Source: CAJQQK01 sp963696075 (GTDB lineage: Bacteria; Pseudomonadota; Alphaproteobacteria; Rhizobiales; Hyphomicrobiaceae). From it: a stretch of DNA of 38,714 bases. The notes under the pieces are model-generated. The model was given only the letters and a program-made list of their open reading frames with translations, made no database searches and had not been told where the DNA came from. Each line of letters begins with the position of its first letter. Within the stretch, counting starts at the first letter, position 1. Of the stretch, positions 1-8,061 are shown one piece after another. Both the position numbers and the translations under genes were made by a program. The stretch lies in NCBI GenBank assembly GCA_963696075.1, contig CAVOJD010000024.1:1-38714 (forward strand), in the 5' to 3' direction.

Positions 1-39
1 TATGAGAGCCGTTCTCACTCTGCGCTGAACGGGTCTCGA

Positions 40-852
40 TCACTTTGCTGGCGGCGATGACCAGATCTTCAGAGCCATTGCCTCAGCCGCACAATCGACA
101 CCGGAAAGCGGCGGAGCTGCGGCCAACTCGACTTTTGCAGCCTTCATGTCAGCGATAAATTCTGGATTCGCATGCATAAGGGCAACCGCAGACGCACCCA
201 TTAAGCGCCCTGTCGTCACGTCATTGCGCCAATGCACATTGCAAATGATCCGACTTTCACCAAATTGGATGCCGCGCGCTAACAGTGCATCAGTTCGATT
301 AGGCGCGAGTTCTGACAAGATTAAAGCCCAAGCCCATCCGACCGCCGTGTGCCCGGACGGATAAGAACCATCATTACGCAATGCCTTCTCGTCCTTGGGC
401 GTACAAATGGGCGCTCCGTTCTCCATAAAAGGACGCTTGCGCTGGTAGTTCTTTTTGGCTTTATAGGTGGAAAGCCCAGCATCAACCAGAGACCGAACCA
501 TAAGTTTCTGTAGCCGCGGCGTATGTTCGACAGTAATCCGTGCACCAAGCGCACAGGCGAAGGCATCTGTCGCTTCTGGAAAATGCAAATTTGCATCCCT
601 TCTCGCCAGATCAAACCGAGGTGTGTTCTGAATTTTAATAGCGGCTGCCGCCGTGGCATCGTCCGTGGCTTTTCGAGCCGACCCGTATTGAGGTGCGACC
701 GGCACTAAAGCCAGACTATTAGGCAGAGCTTCGAGCTTGACATAACCATCTGGAAGATCGCCCAAGGCAGCTCTGGCATCCTGTGCATGGGATGTGGATG
801 CCGCATACATCATCGTGCCCAAGGCTAGAATGCTTGTAAGAACAGTTTTCAT
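40..852 (-). CDS. Secreted class A non-specific acid phosphatase (PAP2 family)
   Basis: The product (270 aa) should hydrolyse phosphomonoesters in the periplasm or outside the cell. The three motifs of the PAP2/class A acid phosphatase active site are all present: K-x6-RP (KKNYQRKRP), PSGHT within GSYPSGHT, and SR-x5-H-x3-D (SRIICNVHWRND). The N-terminus MKTVLTSILALGTMMYAAS followed by SHAQ is a typical signal peptide ending in an AxA-like site. The start was set at 852 because the longer reading frame adds 24 residues before the signal peptide, and a GAGG stretch lies upstream of this ATG. It is transcribed alone; the gene upstream (DUF1254 protein, same strand) ends 317 nt away, and an FNR/FixK-like box lies in that gap. 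Family assignment is secure; the substrate is not known. Confidence 0.93.
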   Translation of the reverse strand: MKTVLTSILALGTMMYAASTSHAQDARAALGDLPDGYVKLEALPNSLALVPVAPQYGSARKATDDATAAAAIKIQNTPRFDLARRDANLHFPEATDAFACALGARITVEHTPRLQKLMVRSLVDAGLSTYKAKKNYQRKRPFMENGAPICTPKDEKALRNDGSYPSGHTAVGWAWALILSELAPNRTDALLARGIQFGESRIICNVHWRNDVTTGRLMGASAVALMHANPEFIADMKAAKVELAAAPPLSGVDCAAEAMALKIWSSPPAK

Positions 853-1029
853 TGCAAAATACACCTCGAGATGTCTCATAGATGCTGACAGCGGATACTT
901 GGATTGCGGAGAGTGCCATCTCATCGGACATTAATGCAGGTCAACAACCGCAACAAGTTAGCGTTACTCACCGAACCGGACGTCAGCCTCTGACCTTAAT
1001 TACTGTGCACCGCTTTCAGACAAAGCACT

Positions 1030-1043
1030 TTGATGAAAGTCAA
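1030..1043. promoter_or_regulatory. FNR/FixK-like box upstream of the acid phosphatase gene
   Basis: TTGATGAAAGTCAA fits the FixK/FNR consensus TTGA-N6-TCAA and differs by one base from TTGAT-N4-ATCAA. It sits about 178 nt before the phosphatase start codon in a 317-nt gap (853-1169) that contains no gene. Crp/Fnr-family regulators of the FixK/FnrL type bind such palindromes under low oxygen. No transcription start can be placed, so regulation of the phosphatase is an inference. Confidence 0.5.
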
Positions 1044-1169
1044 AGCACGTGAACAATCACGGAGCGCGCACACTCACCAGCACAATCAATCTTTCTACGA
1101 CACACAGTACTAGCTAGCAAGCGCTGAATTCGGGCGCTTACCCTGAACCAACCCTTCTGACAGAACTTG

Positions 1170-2714
1170 TTACTTTACTAATTCGAGGTCATTCAGCACC
1201 CAGGTCTTTTCGATGAATCCCTCCAGCGGACCGTAGAAACGGAACACCAGGAAGAAACCCTTGTCTGGATTTGTCGGCACCCAGTTCTTCTCCATGCCCT
1301 TTGGTGCTTTTGGCCCGAAGTAAACATCAACTGAACCATCAGTATTAGCTACCGGCTTTTCACGACTGCCTATCGAAACGTTCTTGTTTTTCCCGGGATC
1401 CAGCAGGCTGCGGGTAGTGGGATCGTAAGCCGTTACCGCCCAGAAATTTTTAACTGGTGGTTTCGCACCAACACGTAATTTATACGTTTCGCTACCATCA
1501 AGATACGCGCCTTTATTATCACGAATAGCGGCAAGATATGCAGTACCCGCACCCGGCGTGGTAGAGATCAGGGCGGGAGAAACTACAATAGCGGCGTAAT
1601 GCCACAAAGTGCGTGCATCAATATCTGCCACACCATTTCGTTCAAAAGTCGTATTGTGCAGGAACATTTTTTCCCAATGACGTTCCGGCCAGTATCGGAT
1701 ATCAGGGTCGCGCGAGGCAAACACAATAGCGCGTGACATGGCTGCGCCCTGCTTGGCACCTTGATCCAGAATACGCTGCATACGCTTATCCGGATTAAAT
1801 GGTTTTCCCTGAATAATGCCCAATGTCGCCAGGCGGCCTAACTGTTCAGCACCAAATAATTCCTTGGGTTCATATTGTATGATTTCATTCAGCATTTCAA
1901 ACGCAGAACCATCTTCTGCAGCCAACGAATTGAGACCGATACCTGCCGTGTTTGTGTACTTAGCCTGACGAGGTCCAGTTGCGAGCGGGTAGACTTTCAA
2001 GTTTTGTTTAAACCATTGGGTTGCTTTGTCGCCTACACCGACATCACCCCAGCCGCGCAACATTGCCCAGATTCGGTAGCTCGGTGACTTGACCACAAAA
2101 TAGCCATCAGGCGTTTTGCCATCGTAACCGGGAGGCAGAAACAGGAACTTGCCGCCTTTACCTTTGTCAGGCCCGACAACACCAATATCGGTCAGGAATT
2201 TAAAGGCTGCATCGTTCACGGTGCCTAGCATACCCGGCGGAGCTTCTACCACAGTGGGGCCGTCTACCTTCAGATCGAGTGAAGCAACCGCGTACACCGT
2301 GCTGTTGTTACCGGTCAGGTAAAGCTCAGTGGGTGTCAGCCCAGGGCTTGGATGCACGCCAATATCAGAAGAAGTCTTAAATTTGAAATCCCGAATCTGA
2401 CCCTTGATGATGCCGTAGACCGACAGAGCCGGCATGAAGTCCATATACGCCTGAGTGGCGCGCTGCAGGTCCATCTCATCGTAGATTTTCTGGGTCGTTT
2501 TTTCAGTGGGAAACGCCTTGAGATCAAACTTCAAAGTGCCGAAATTTGTCTTGATCTCATCTGGCGCTGGTTTGAAATCCCTGTTGGTTTGTTTCTTGCC
2601 GGCATTCTCAAACAGATTTTGCGTCTGCGCAGCAGTCTCGGCGTGAACCGGCAGTGCCAAAGCTGCCGCCATCACACCGGCTGAGATCAGCGTGGTTAAT
2701 AGTGTAGTTTTCAT
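1170..2714 (-). CDS. Exported DUF1254/DUF1214 protein (stand-alone copy)
   Basis: This 514-aa protein has a signal peptide (MKTTLLTTLISAGVMAAALA, then LPVHAE) and the two domains of the VPA0735-like family: DUF1254 in the N-terminal half, with the motif GPDKGKGGKFLFLPPGYDGK, and DUF1214 near the C-terminus, with GPKAPKGMEKNWVPTNP. The family's biochemical role is not established. The start at 2714 places the ATG directly before the signal peptide, with AGGA ten bases upstream; the longer frame only adds 11 residues. It lies 156 nt downstream of the HlyD-type gene on the same strand and could be co-transcribed. It is apart from the four-gene cluster of paralogues (4.9-11.2 kb), and its codons look more AT-rich than theirs, which hints at a separate origin. 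Confidence 0.88.
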   Translation of the reverse strand: MKTTLLTTLISAGVMAAALALPVHAETAAQTQNLFENAGKKQTNRDFKPAPDEIKTNFGTLKFDLKAFPTEKTTQKIYDEMDLQRATQAYMDFMPALSVYGIIKGQIRDFKFKTSSDIGVHPSPGLTPTELYLTGNNSTVYAVASLDLKVDGPTVVEAPPGMLGTVNDAAFKFLTDIGVVGPDKGKGGKFLFLPPGYDGKTPDGYFVVKSPSYRIWAMLRGWGDVGVGDKATQWFKQNLKVYPLATGPRQAKYTNTAGIGLNSLAAEDGSAFEMLNEIIQYEPKELFGAEQLGRLATLGIIQGKPFNPDKRMQRILDQGAKQGAAMSRAIVFASRDPDIRYWPERHWEKMFLHNTTFERNGVADIDARTLWHYAAIVVSPALISTTPGAGTAYLAAIRDNKGAYLDGSETYKLRVGAKPPVKNFWAVTAYDPTTRSLLDPGKNKNVSIGSREKPVANTDGSVDVYFGPKAPKGMEKNWVPTNPDKGFFLVFRFYGPLEGFIEKTWVLNDLELVK

Positions 2715-2870
2715 CGATAGGTTTCCTAATTTTCTTGGCGAGGCCAACTCTAATCCGCCCCGTCATAAACGCGCTTTTCGCCCATCGCTGTCGATTAGAC
2801 ATGCCGCACCTCTTGCCTACACGTTGATTGAGACAGCAAAGCCTAATAGCGTTGTGAGACGCGGTCCGTG

Positions 2871-3989
2871 TCACATGGGCAGATAGTAGCTCAGCGAAAT
2901 CACGCGTAAGTAAATCTTGCTTATCACATGGAATGGTCCGGCAGGCCGCGTGTAAATTGCCGCCGCCCCTGCTTCGCCGAGGCCGAGCTCCTCGGCATAG
3001 GCCTCGTCATCGAGTTTCACAACCGCTGTATAGAACCCCTCCGATCCGATAGTTGCGGCCTTGGGCACAGTTCCCTTCGGCGCGAGTTGGCCTTCACCGG
3101 TGAAATTGGCAACTCTGAGCACTTTGCCAGTAGCGATTCTGCCGGGTTTGCTCTTGAATGCAATTTCCACCGGGTCACCGCCCGCAACATTGCGCAGCAA
3201 ATTCTGCGGCAGCACCACCAAGATGTGGCTGTGGCCTGTCTCCATAATCGTCCCGACCGCAGAAAGGCCCAACGACGTCGTCATGGTGCCGGGCCGTGCC
3301 TGCCAGTTGAGCACAATGCCGTCGACCGGAGACTTATATGATGTATGGCGTAGCTGGTCTTTGGCTTTGTCGAGTTGACCCTGCGCACTATCGACTTTCG
3401 CCAGCCCAGACGCCAAGGCGGCCTTGGCCTCACGTTTCGACGCTTCTGCTACGACCACAGCCGCCTGAGCCGCCTCGAAATCGCGCTCTTGTTCGAAGAC
3501 CCTGAGCTCTCGCACGGCAGAGCTTCCCAGAGCTTTCAGCTTTTCACTGGCGTCTCGCTTTGACTTCGCGACCTCACGCTTAGCTACGGCCTGCGCAATC
3601 GATGCGTCGGCCAGTTCTAGCGCTGCCTGGAGGCGATCAACCTCTCGTTTCGCCGCATTGAGTTGCCCTGCCGCCTGGACAACCGGTCCCTCGAACTGCC
3701 CCTTCTCGAGCTCGAAGAGTACGTCGCCTTTCTTGACCTTCTGACCTGGCTCGGCAAAGATTGTCTTGATCAAGGCCTTCACGTCAGGATTCATGGCAAC
3801 GATGAAGCGCGTCAGTGTGATCTGTTTGGATACAGGGGCCGCACCCTGCCAGCCGATAACGATGCCGCCAATTATGAAAACTCCACCTGCTATAGCGGCC
3901 GTAATTGTCGAGGTCCGCACGGGGATCTTGATGACACGAAAAGCCGCATAGACGAGGGCGCAGTAGAAAGCAGTGATAATAGCGATCAT
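2871..3989 (-). CDS. HlyD/EmrA-type membrane fusion protein, YiaV-like
   Basis: A 372-aa periplasmic adaptor. The N-terminus carries membrane-spanning stretches (MIAIITAFYCALVYAAF and, near residues 28-48, ITAAIAGGVFIIGGIVIGW). A biotinyl-lipoyl-like half (VKALIKTIFAEPGQKVKKGD) comes next, then a long alpha-helical hairpin rich in A/K/E/R, the second lipoyl half (SPVDGIVLNWQARPG) and a beta-barrel. Such proteins link an inner-membrane partner to the outer membrane in export. The gene overlaps the upstream DUF3302 gene by four bases (ATGA), an arrangement and pairing seen in E. coli yiaW-yiaV. No cognate transporter or outer-membrane channel is visible nearby, so its cargo is unknown. Confidence 0.88.
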   Translation of the reverse strand: MIAIITAFYCALVYAAFRVIKIPVRTSTITAAIAGGVFIIGGIVIGWQGAAPVSKQITLTRFIVAMNPDVKALIKTIFAEPGQKVKKGDVLFELEKGQFEGPVVQAAGQLNAAKREVDRLQAALELADASIAQAVAKREVAKSKRDASEKLKALGSSAVRELRVFEQERDFEAAQAAVVVAEASKREAKAALASGLAKVDSAQGQLDKAKDQLRHTSYKSPVDGIVLNWQARPGTMTTSLGLSAVGTIMETGHSHILVVLPQNLLRNVAGGDPVEIAFKSKPGRIATGKVLRVANFTGEGQLAPKGTVPKAATIGSEGFYTAVVKLDDEAYAEELGLGEAGAAAIYTRPAGPFHVISKIYLRVISLSYYLPM

Positions 3990-4279
3990 GTTGACGTCTC
4001 CCTAACGGCGGCCCCATCAGCAGGCACTGAGACGCCAGAATCAGAAGCTGATCCTGTTCCCGTGCTGCTTGGGTAAAAGACGTAGGCCCAAATCAATGCC
4101 AAGGGCCACAATACTCCGGTTACGATTCCAATCATCCCAGCAATCTTGATCGCTTCCGCCTGAGGATGTCCGCGCAACTGGGCGATCCTCCCGGGAAGCA
4201 CCGCCAATTCTACGATGAGGAATATGGCCCCGATGACGAACGCCGCGATGACGATGAAGGCTACGATAGTAAGCATCAT
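3986..4279 (-). CDS. DUF3302 inner-membrane protein, YiaW-like
   Basis: A small membrane protein of 97 aa with two hydrophobic segments (LTIVAFIVIAAFVIGAIFLI and, after the conserved HPQAEAIKIAG stretch, MIGIVTGVLWPLALIWAYVF). This pattern and the position immediately before a HlyD-type gene match YiaW/DUF3302. The start at ATG 4279 has AGGA nine bases upstream; a TTG two codons earlier is the only longer option. The stop overlaps the start of the YiaV-like gene, so the two are translationally coupled. The function is unknown beyond association with the adaptor protein. Confidence 0.82.
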   Translation of the reverse strand: MMLTIVAFIVIAAFVIGAIFLIVELAVLPGRIAQLRGHPQAEAIKIAGMIGIVTGVLWPLALIWAYVFYPSSTGTGSASDSGVSVPADGAAVRETST

Positions 4280-4482
4280 GATCAATTATCCTAACCGATA
4301 TTTCCCAAGAAACGTGATTGGCTTCTGAGATTAGCAATGGCTCTTTGGGCCATTCCAGAACTGGAGGGGGAGGACGCTGAATTTGACCACGGTGCCGAAC
4401 TTATTATGTTCAAACGCGTGCTCAGCGTTCTGGTCATTTGGCGCCAAACCATCTCATAATGGAGTGCGTCTTTCCGACCGGT

Positions 4483-4560
4483 AAGGCGAGCCCAGCCATC
4501 AATCCGACCGAAGCAACAGAAACTTGAGATCACATCTTCACAATCGTTTCTCCAATGCTC
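4483..4560 (-). pseudogene. Degenerate copy of a DUF1254-gene signal-peptide region
   Basis: These bases align closely with 6326-6403, which encode the signal peptide and leader of the DUF1254 gene at 4885-6390: both share aaggcgagcccagc, then atcaatccg, then ccgaagc. The copy has lost its start codon and reading frame and is followed by no DUF1254 coding sequence. Together with 4571-4882 it forms a decayed tandem duplication of an intergenic junction. The stretch 4280-4482 upstream of the YiaW-like gene shows no recognisable gene. Confidence 0.65.
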
Positions 4561-4570
4561 TACTGTGTTC

Positions 4571-4597
4571 AGCAGGGCGTTTCGTTACCGCCCTGCT
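4571..4597. repeat. Intergenic stem-loop, copy 1
   Basis: AGCAGGGCG (4571-4579) pairs perfectly with CGCCCTGCT (4589-4597) around a 9-nt loop. The same hairpin recurs at 6415-6439 in the equivalent intergenic position. No T-run follows on either strand, so an mRNA-stabilising or processing element is as likely as a terminator. Confidence 0.6.
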
Positions 4598-4615
4598 CTC
4601 AAAGACAAATCCCAA

Positions 4616-4882
4616 TCACTTGACCAATTCGATCTCACCCGGCCGCCAGGTCTGTTTGATCCACGCCTCTTGGGGACCGTAGATTCTGAGCGCAAGCCAC
4701 CAGCTCTTACTGGGCACGGTCTGCAACCAGTTGCCCTCTGTTCCTTTAGGCGGCTTTGGCGCGAAGTAGATGTCGTATGAGCCGTCAGCGTTCGTTTTGA
4801 TGCCCTTAGTCTGGCTCCCGAGTGTCGGGAACTGCTGGTCGGTCTGAAGCTGAGAGCGGATTTGGGTGTCATACATCGTCAG
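4616..4882 (-). pseudogene. Truncated DUF1214 C-terminal tail of a lost paralogue
   Basis: About 88 codons encode only the C-terminal end of a DUF1254/DUF1214 protein, from LTMYDTQIRSQLQTDQQF to TWRPGEIELVK. It is very close to the C-terminus of the protein at 8062-9603, with about ten differences, and less close to that at 6459-7982. Similarity begins within two or three bases of the stop codon of the preceding gene (4885) and is in another frame, so there is no start codon or ribosome binding site for it. The likely history is a tandem paralogue that lost its first four fifths by deletion. It probably makes no product. Confidence 0.8.
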
Positions 4883-4884
4883 TC

Positions 4885-6390
4885 TCAGTTGACCTTTTTG
4901 ATCGGTGTCATCGGGAAGGTCTGGTCGAAATAGGCCTGCTCGGGGCCATACAGCCTCAGATAGACAAAGAAGGATTGACCTTCGTTGGTCTGGATCCAAT
5001 TGCCTTCTTTTCCCTTTGGTGCCTTTGGTCCGAAATAGATATCAACTGAACCGTCGGCATTGGTTTTCACGCCTTCCGTTCTGGACGATCGGCCTGATCG
5101 CCTTTGATCGTTGCGGATGATCAAACGGTTCTTGATGTCGTAGACCGTGACCGACCAGAAGTTGGCCGCGGGCGGTTTCGGCCCAACGTTGAGCACGTAA
5201 TTGTTACCGCCCATCAAGGCATTGCCATCGGCATCGTAATAGCCTCCCAGATAGGCCGAACCTTTTCCGGGGGTGCGGGACACCATGCCGGCCGAGGTCG
5301 TCGTCGCCTCAAAACCGTAGGAGGCCCGCTCGTTGAACATCGAGTAGGTCGGTAGATCGATTTTCGGATCCATCGCGGCCATGGCGTCCTCAAAGCCGGA
5401 GTCTTTTCCGTAGAGCGACGTCGGGAACATGTTCCTGGTTTTGTTGAAGGAGATCGCCTGCGACATGGCCATGCCGACGTCCAGCGCTTGTTGCAGGATC
5501 TCCTTTTGATAGGCAGTCGGTTTGAAGGGCTTGCCTTTTTGGATGCCCAGGTCTTTTAGCCAAGCATAGAAGAACCGGTCGCGATCGGCCATCGGTTCAC
5601 GCTGGACGTATGCGTTCACCAACTCCCAAAAACGCATGTCGCGGGGTTGAGTGTTGAGCGCGATCTTGTCGCCTGGTTTGGGCGCGTACTTGATGAATTT
5701 GGTTTCAGGTGGACTGGCGGCCTCTGACAGCTTGTAGGCTTTTACAGCTGTTCTTAGTTTCTTTGCCTCATCGCCGGTGCCGAGCGCGCGGTAGAAGTAG
5801 AGCACCCGGAAGGTGTCGGACTGAATGATTTTACCGTCGAAGTCTTTCGGGTAATTCTGTCCCGGCCCAACCAGCAACAGTTTTCCTGGCTTGCCTTCAA
5901 TCTCGTGGATTGGCTGCATCCAGGCGTTATCGACCACGCCGTAGATCGCCCCGGGCGGTAGGTCTACCACCACCGGGCCCGTCTTTGACAGGTCCGACAT
6001 TGCAATCGTGTAAGGCGTCGTGACATTGGCGGTCATGAACGGGTACACGCCGTCATAACCGTCATAGAGGCCAAAGAAGATATCGTCGTCAGTCAGATCC
6101 AAGCCGTTGGAGGTCTTCAAATTGCTGAGCAGGGCCGGATACAGCGTTTCGAAATTCATCATCGGCATCGCCCACGTCACCAACTGGGTGGCGCGTTGTT
6201 GGAGTATTCGGCGATGCAGAAATTCTGCGGTTTTTTTGGTGATTGATTCGCCTTGAAACTCAATCTTGCCCGCGTAGGTTTCTTGAACTGTCGGCTTGTT
6301 TTCCTTGGCGCTGACAAGCGGCGCGAAGGCGAGCCCAGCTATCAATCCGGCCGAAGCGACAGAAATTTGCGATCGTATCTTCATATTCAT
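4885..6390 (-). CDS. Exported DUF1254/DUF1214 protein, divergent member, last intact gene of the cluster
   Basis: A 501-aa protein with a signal peptide (MNMKIRSQISVASAGLIAGL, then AFAPLVSAKE), followed by DUF1254 and a C-terminal DUF1214 (VDIYFGPKAPKGKEGNWIQT). It differs from its three upstream neighbours: the GPDKGKGGKYL motif of DUF1254 is replaced by GKPGKLLLVGPGQNYPKDFD, and residues around DDIFFGLYDGYDGVYPF have no counterpart there. It therefore belongs to another subfamily and is not a recent duplicate. The ATG at 6390 has AGAGGA eight bases upstream. It is 68 nt downstream of the next gene, in the same direction, with a hairpin in the gap. The biochemical function is not known. Confidence 0.87.
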   Translation of the reverse strand: MNMKIRSQISVASAGLIAGLAFAPLVSAKENKPTVQETYAGKIEFQGESITKKTAEFLHRRILQQRATQLVTWAMPMMNFETLYPALLSNLKTSNGLDLTDDDIFFGLYDGYDGVYPFMTANVTTPYTIAMSDLSKTGPVVVDLPPGAIYGVVDNAWMQPIHEIEGKPGKLLLVGPGQNYPKDFDGKIIQSDTFRVLYFYRALGTGDEAKKLRTAVKAYKLSEAASPPETKFIKYAPKPGDKIALNTQPRDMRFWELVNAYVQREPMADRDRFFYAWLKDLGIQKGKPFKPTAYQKEILQQALDVGMAMSQAISFNKTRNMFPTSLYGKDSGFEDAMAAMDPKIDLPTYSMFNERASYGFEATTTSAGMVSRTPGKGSAYLGGYYDADGNALMGGNNYVLNVGPKPPAANFWSVTVYDIKNRLIIRNDQRRSGRSSRTEGVKTNADGSVDIYFGPKAPKGKEGNWIQTNEGQSFFVYLRLYGPEQAYFDQTFPMTPIKKVN

Positions 6391-6414
6391 TTTGCCAATC
6401 CTCTACTGTATTCG

Positions 6415-6439
6415 GCAGGGCGTTTCTTTTCCGCCCTGC
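6415..6439. repeat. Intergenic stem-loop, copy 2
   Basis: GCAGGGCG (6415-6422) pairs with CGCCCTGC (6432-6439) around a 9-nt loop, between two DUF1254 genes of the cluster. It matches the hairpin at 4571-4597, which shows that both junctions derive from one duplicated unit. Confidence 0.6.
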
Positions 6440-6458
6440 TCTCAAACACAAATCCAGC

Positions 6459-7982
6459 TCACTTGACCAATTCGATCTCACCCGGCCGCCAGGTCTTGTC
6501 GAGCCACGGCTCCAATGGTCCGTACATGCGCAGGATGATGAACCAGCTCTTGTTTGGTATCGTCTGGATCCAATTGCCCTCTTTTCCTTTCGGCGCCTTT
6601 GGCGCGAAGTAGATATCGTAGGATCCGTCGGCGTTCGGCTGCATGTTCTTATTGTAGCTGTCGAGTGCGGGAAACTGCTGATCGGTCTGCAGCATGGACC
6701 GCGTCTGCGGATCATAGACTGTCACTGACCAGAAATCCTTGACCGGAACATTCGGCGGCAGGGTCAGCTTGTAGGTCTTGCTACCGTCCAGAATCTCTCC
6801 GCCCTTCGCCAATCCCGCGATGCCGTAGTCTGACCCCGTGCCGGGCTTGGTCACCGCCATGGCAGGTGTCACAACAACCGCGTTGTAGTGCATCCACAAA
6901 CGCGAGTCGTACCGGCGTGCGCCATCGACCAGGAAGGTCGAGTCCTTGTTGGCAAAGGCCATGACCCACTCGCTGTCTGGCCCATAGATCCGCTGGTCGC
7001 TATCCTTGGGGACAACTGTGTTGGCCCGCGCATAAGCGTTGCCGATGGCGACCGCGTCGGTCAGGATTGCCTTCATGCGCGCGTCAGGGGCAAAGGGTTT
7101 GCCCTTGGCGATGCCGAGTGCCGCCAGCAGCCCGCGCGTTTCGGGATCGTGTGCCCCGATGGGTTCTTCCTGAACAAGCTGGTTCAACATCTCCCAGTAG
7201 CTGTAGTCGTTCGGCGGAACGGCATTGTAGTCTCCGCGCCCCGACATGCCGATAAACTCGGGCTCCGGCGGGTTATCCGCCATCGACAGCGGATAGATTT
7301 TCAGATTGTCCCTCACGCCCTGGGCCGCCTTGTCGACACCGTCGCTGATATAGGCGCGCATGAAGATCCAGTTACCGAAGGTCGAGGGGCGGACCACGAA
7401 ATAACCGTCCGGAACATCGCCCTTGTAGCCCGGCGGCAGGATAAGGTATTTGCCGCCCTTGCCTTTGTCCGGGCCGGCGATGCCAAGGTCGGTGACATAG
7501 CGGAACCACATGTCATCGACGACGCCCAGCATGCCCGGCGGCAGTTCGATCACTGTCGGCCCGTCATTGGCGAGATCGGTGTAGGTCCAGGTGTAAATCG
7601 TCGAGCTGTTGCCGGTCAGGAACAGCGACTTTGAGTCCGCCAGCTTGTCCCAGATCAGGATCTGATTGACCTTGGTCGCGCCGATATCGCGCTGGCCCTG
7701 TCGCATGGCGTACTGCGACACGCCAGGGATGGTGGAGACGTAGGCTTGAACGGCCCTGGCGCGATCCACATAATCGTAAAGCGTGCCGACCGTCTCCTTG
7801 TCCGGCACACCATCGAAAAACTTAAGCGTCCCGATTGACGTCTCGACCTTGTCCGGCGTGGTAATGCTTTCCGGAACCGGCGTGGTCATTTTGAACTTCG
7901 GGGACTTGGCCCAAATCGTGCTGGCCGCGCCGGTTAAAAACAGTGTGGCCACGGCAGCAGTGGTCAACAGTTTCATCTTCAT
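6459..7982 (-). CDS. Exported DUF1254/DUF1214 protein, third paralogue of the TetR operon
   Basis: A 507-aa protein with a signal peptide (MKMKLLTTAAVATLFLTGAA, then STIWAKS), DUF1254 with GPDKGKGGKYLILPPGYKGD at about residues 170-190, and DUF1214 with YDIYFAPKAPKGKEGNWIQT ending about residue 474. The start was placed at the ATG at 7982 because GGAG lies seven bases before it; an ATG four codons earlier overlaps that GGAG. It is 79 nt downstream of the next paralogue and 68 nt upstream of the divergent one, all in one direction, which fits a single transcript from tetR. Its start context (ATGGAGACCATCATG) is nearly the same as that of the gene at 9603, indicating recent shared ancestry. Confidence 0.89.
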   Translation of the reverse strand: MKMKLLTTAAVATLFLTGAASTIWAKSPKFKMTTPVPESITTPDKVETSIGTLKFFDGVPDKETVGTLYDYVDRARAVQAYVSTIPGVSQYAMRQGQRDIGATKVNQILIWDKLADSKSLFLTGNSSTIYTWTYTDLANDGPTVIELPPGMLGVVDDMWFRYVTDLGIAGPDKGKGGKYLILPPGYKGDVPDGYFVVRPSTFGNWIFMRAYISDGVDKAAQGVRDNLKIYPLSMADNPPEPEFIGMSGRGDYNAVPPNDYSYWEMLNQLVQEEPIGAHDPETRGLLAALGIAKGKPFAPDARMKAILTDAVAIGNAYARANTVVPKDSDQRIYGPDSEWVMAFANKDSTFLVDGARRYDSRLWMHYNAVVVTPAMAVTKPGTGSDYGIAGLAKGGEILDGSKTYKLTLPPNVPVKDFWSVTVYDPQTRSMLQTDQQFPALDSYNKNMQPNADGSYDIYFAPKAPKGKEGNWIQTIPNKSWFIILRMYGPLEPWLDKTWRPGEIELVK

Positions 7983-8061
7983 GATGGTCTCCATTTATCT
8001 CTGATCACTGCGAGAAGCAGAATGGATCGCCACCTGCCTCGTGCGGTGCGCCTACTTTCGT

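Noticed and set aside
1111..1136. Terminator after the lone DUF1254 gene (AAGCGC ... GCGCTT)
   Set aside because: The stem is only six base pairs and no T-run follows on the minus strand, so the evidence is too weak to annotate.
6888..7634. 248-codon plus-strand open frame
   Set aside because: It lies wholly antisense to an intact DUF1254/DUF1214 gene with a signal peptide and clear family motifs, and shows no family resemblance itself.
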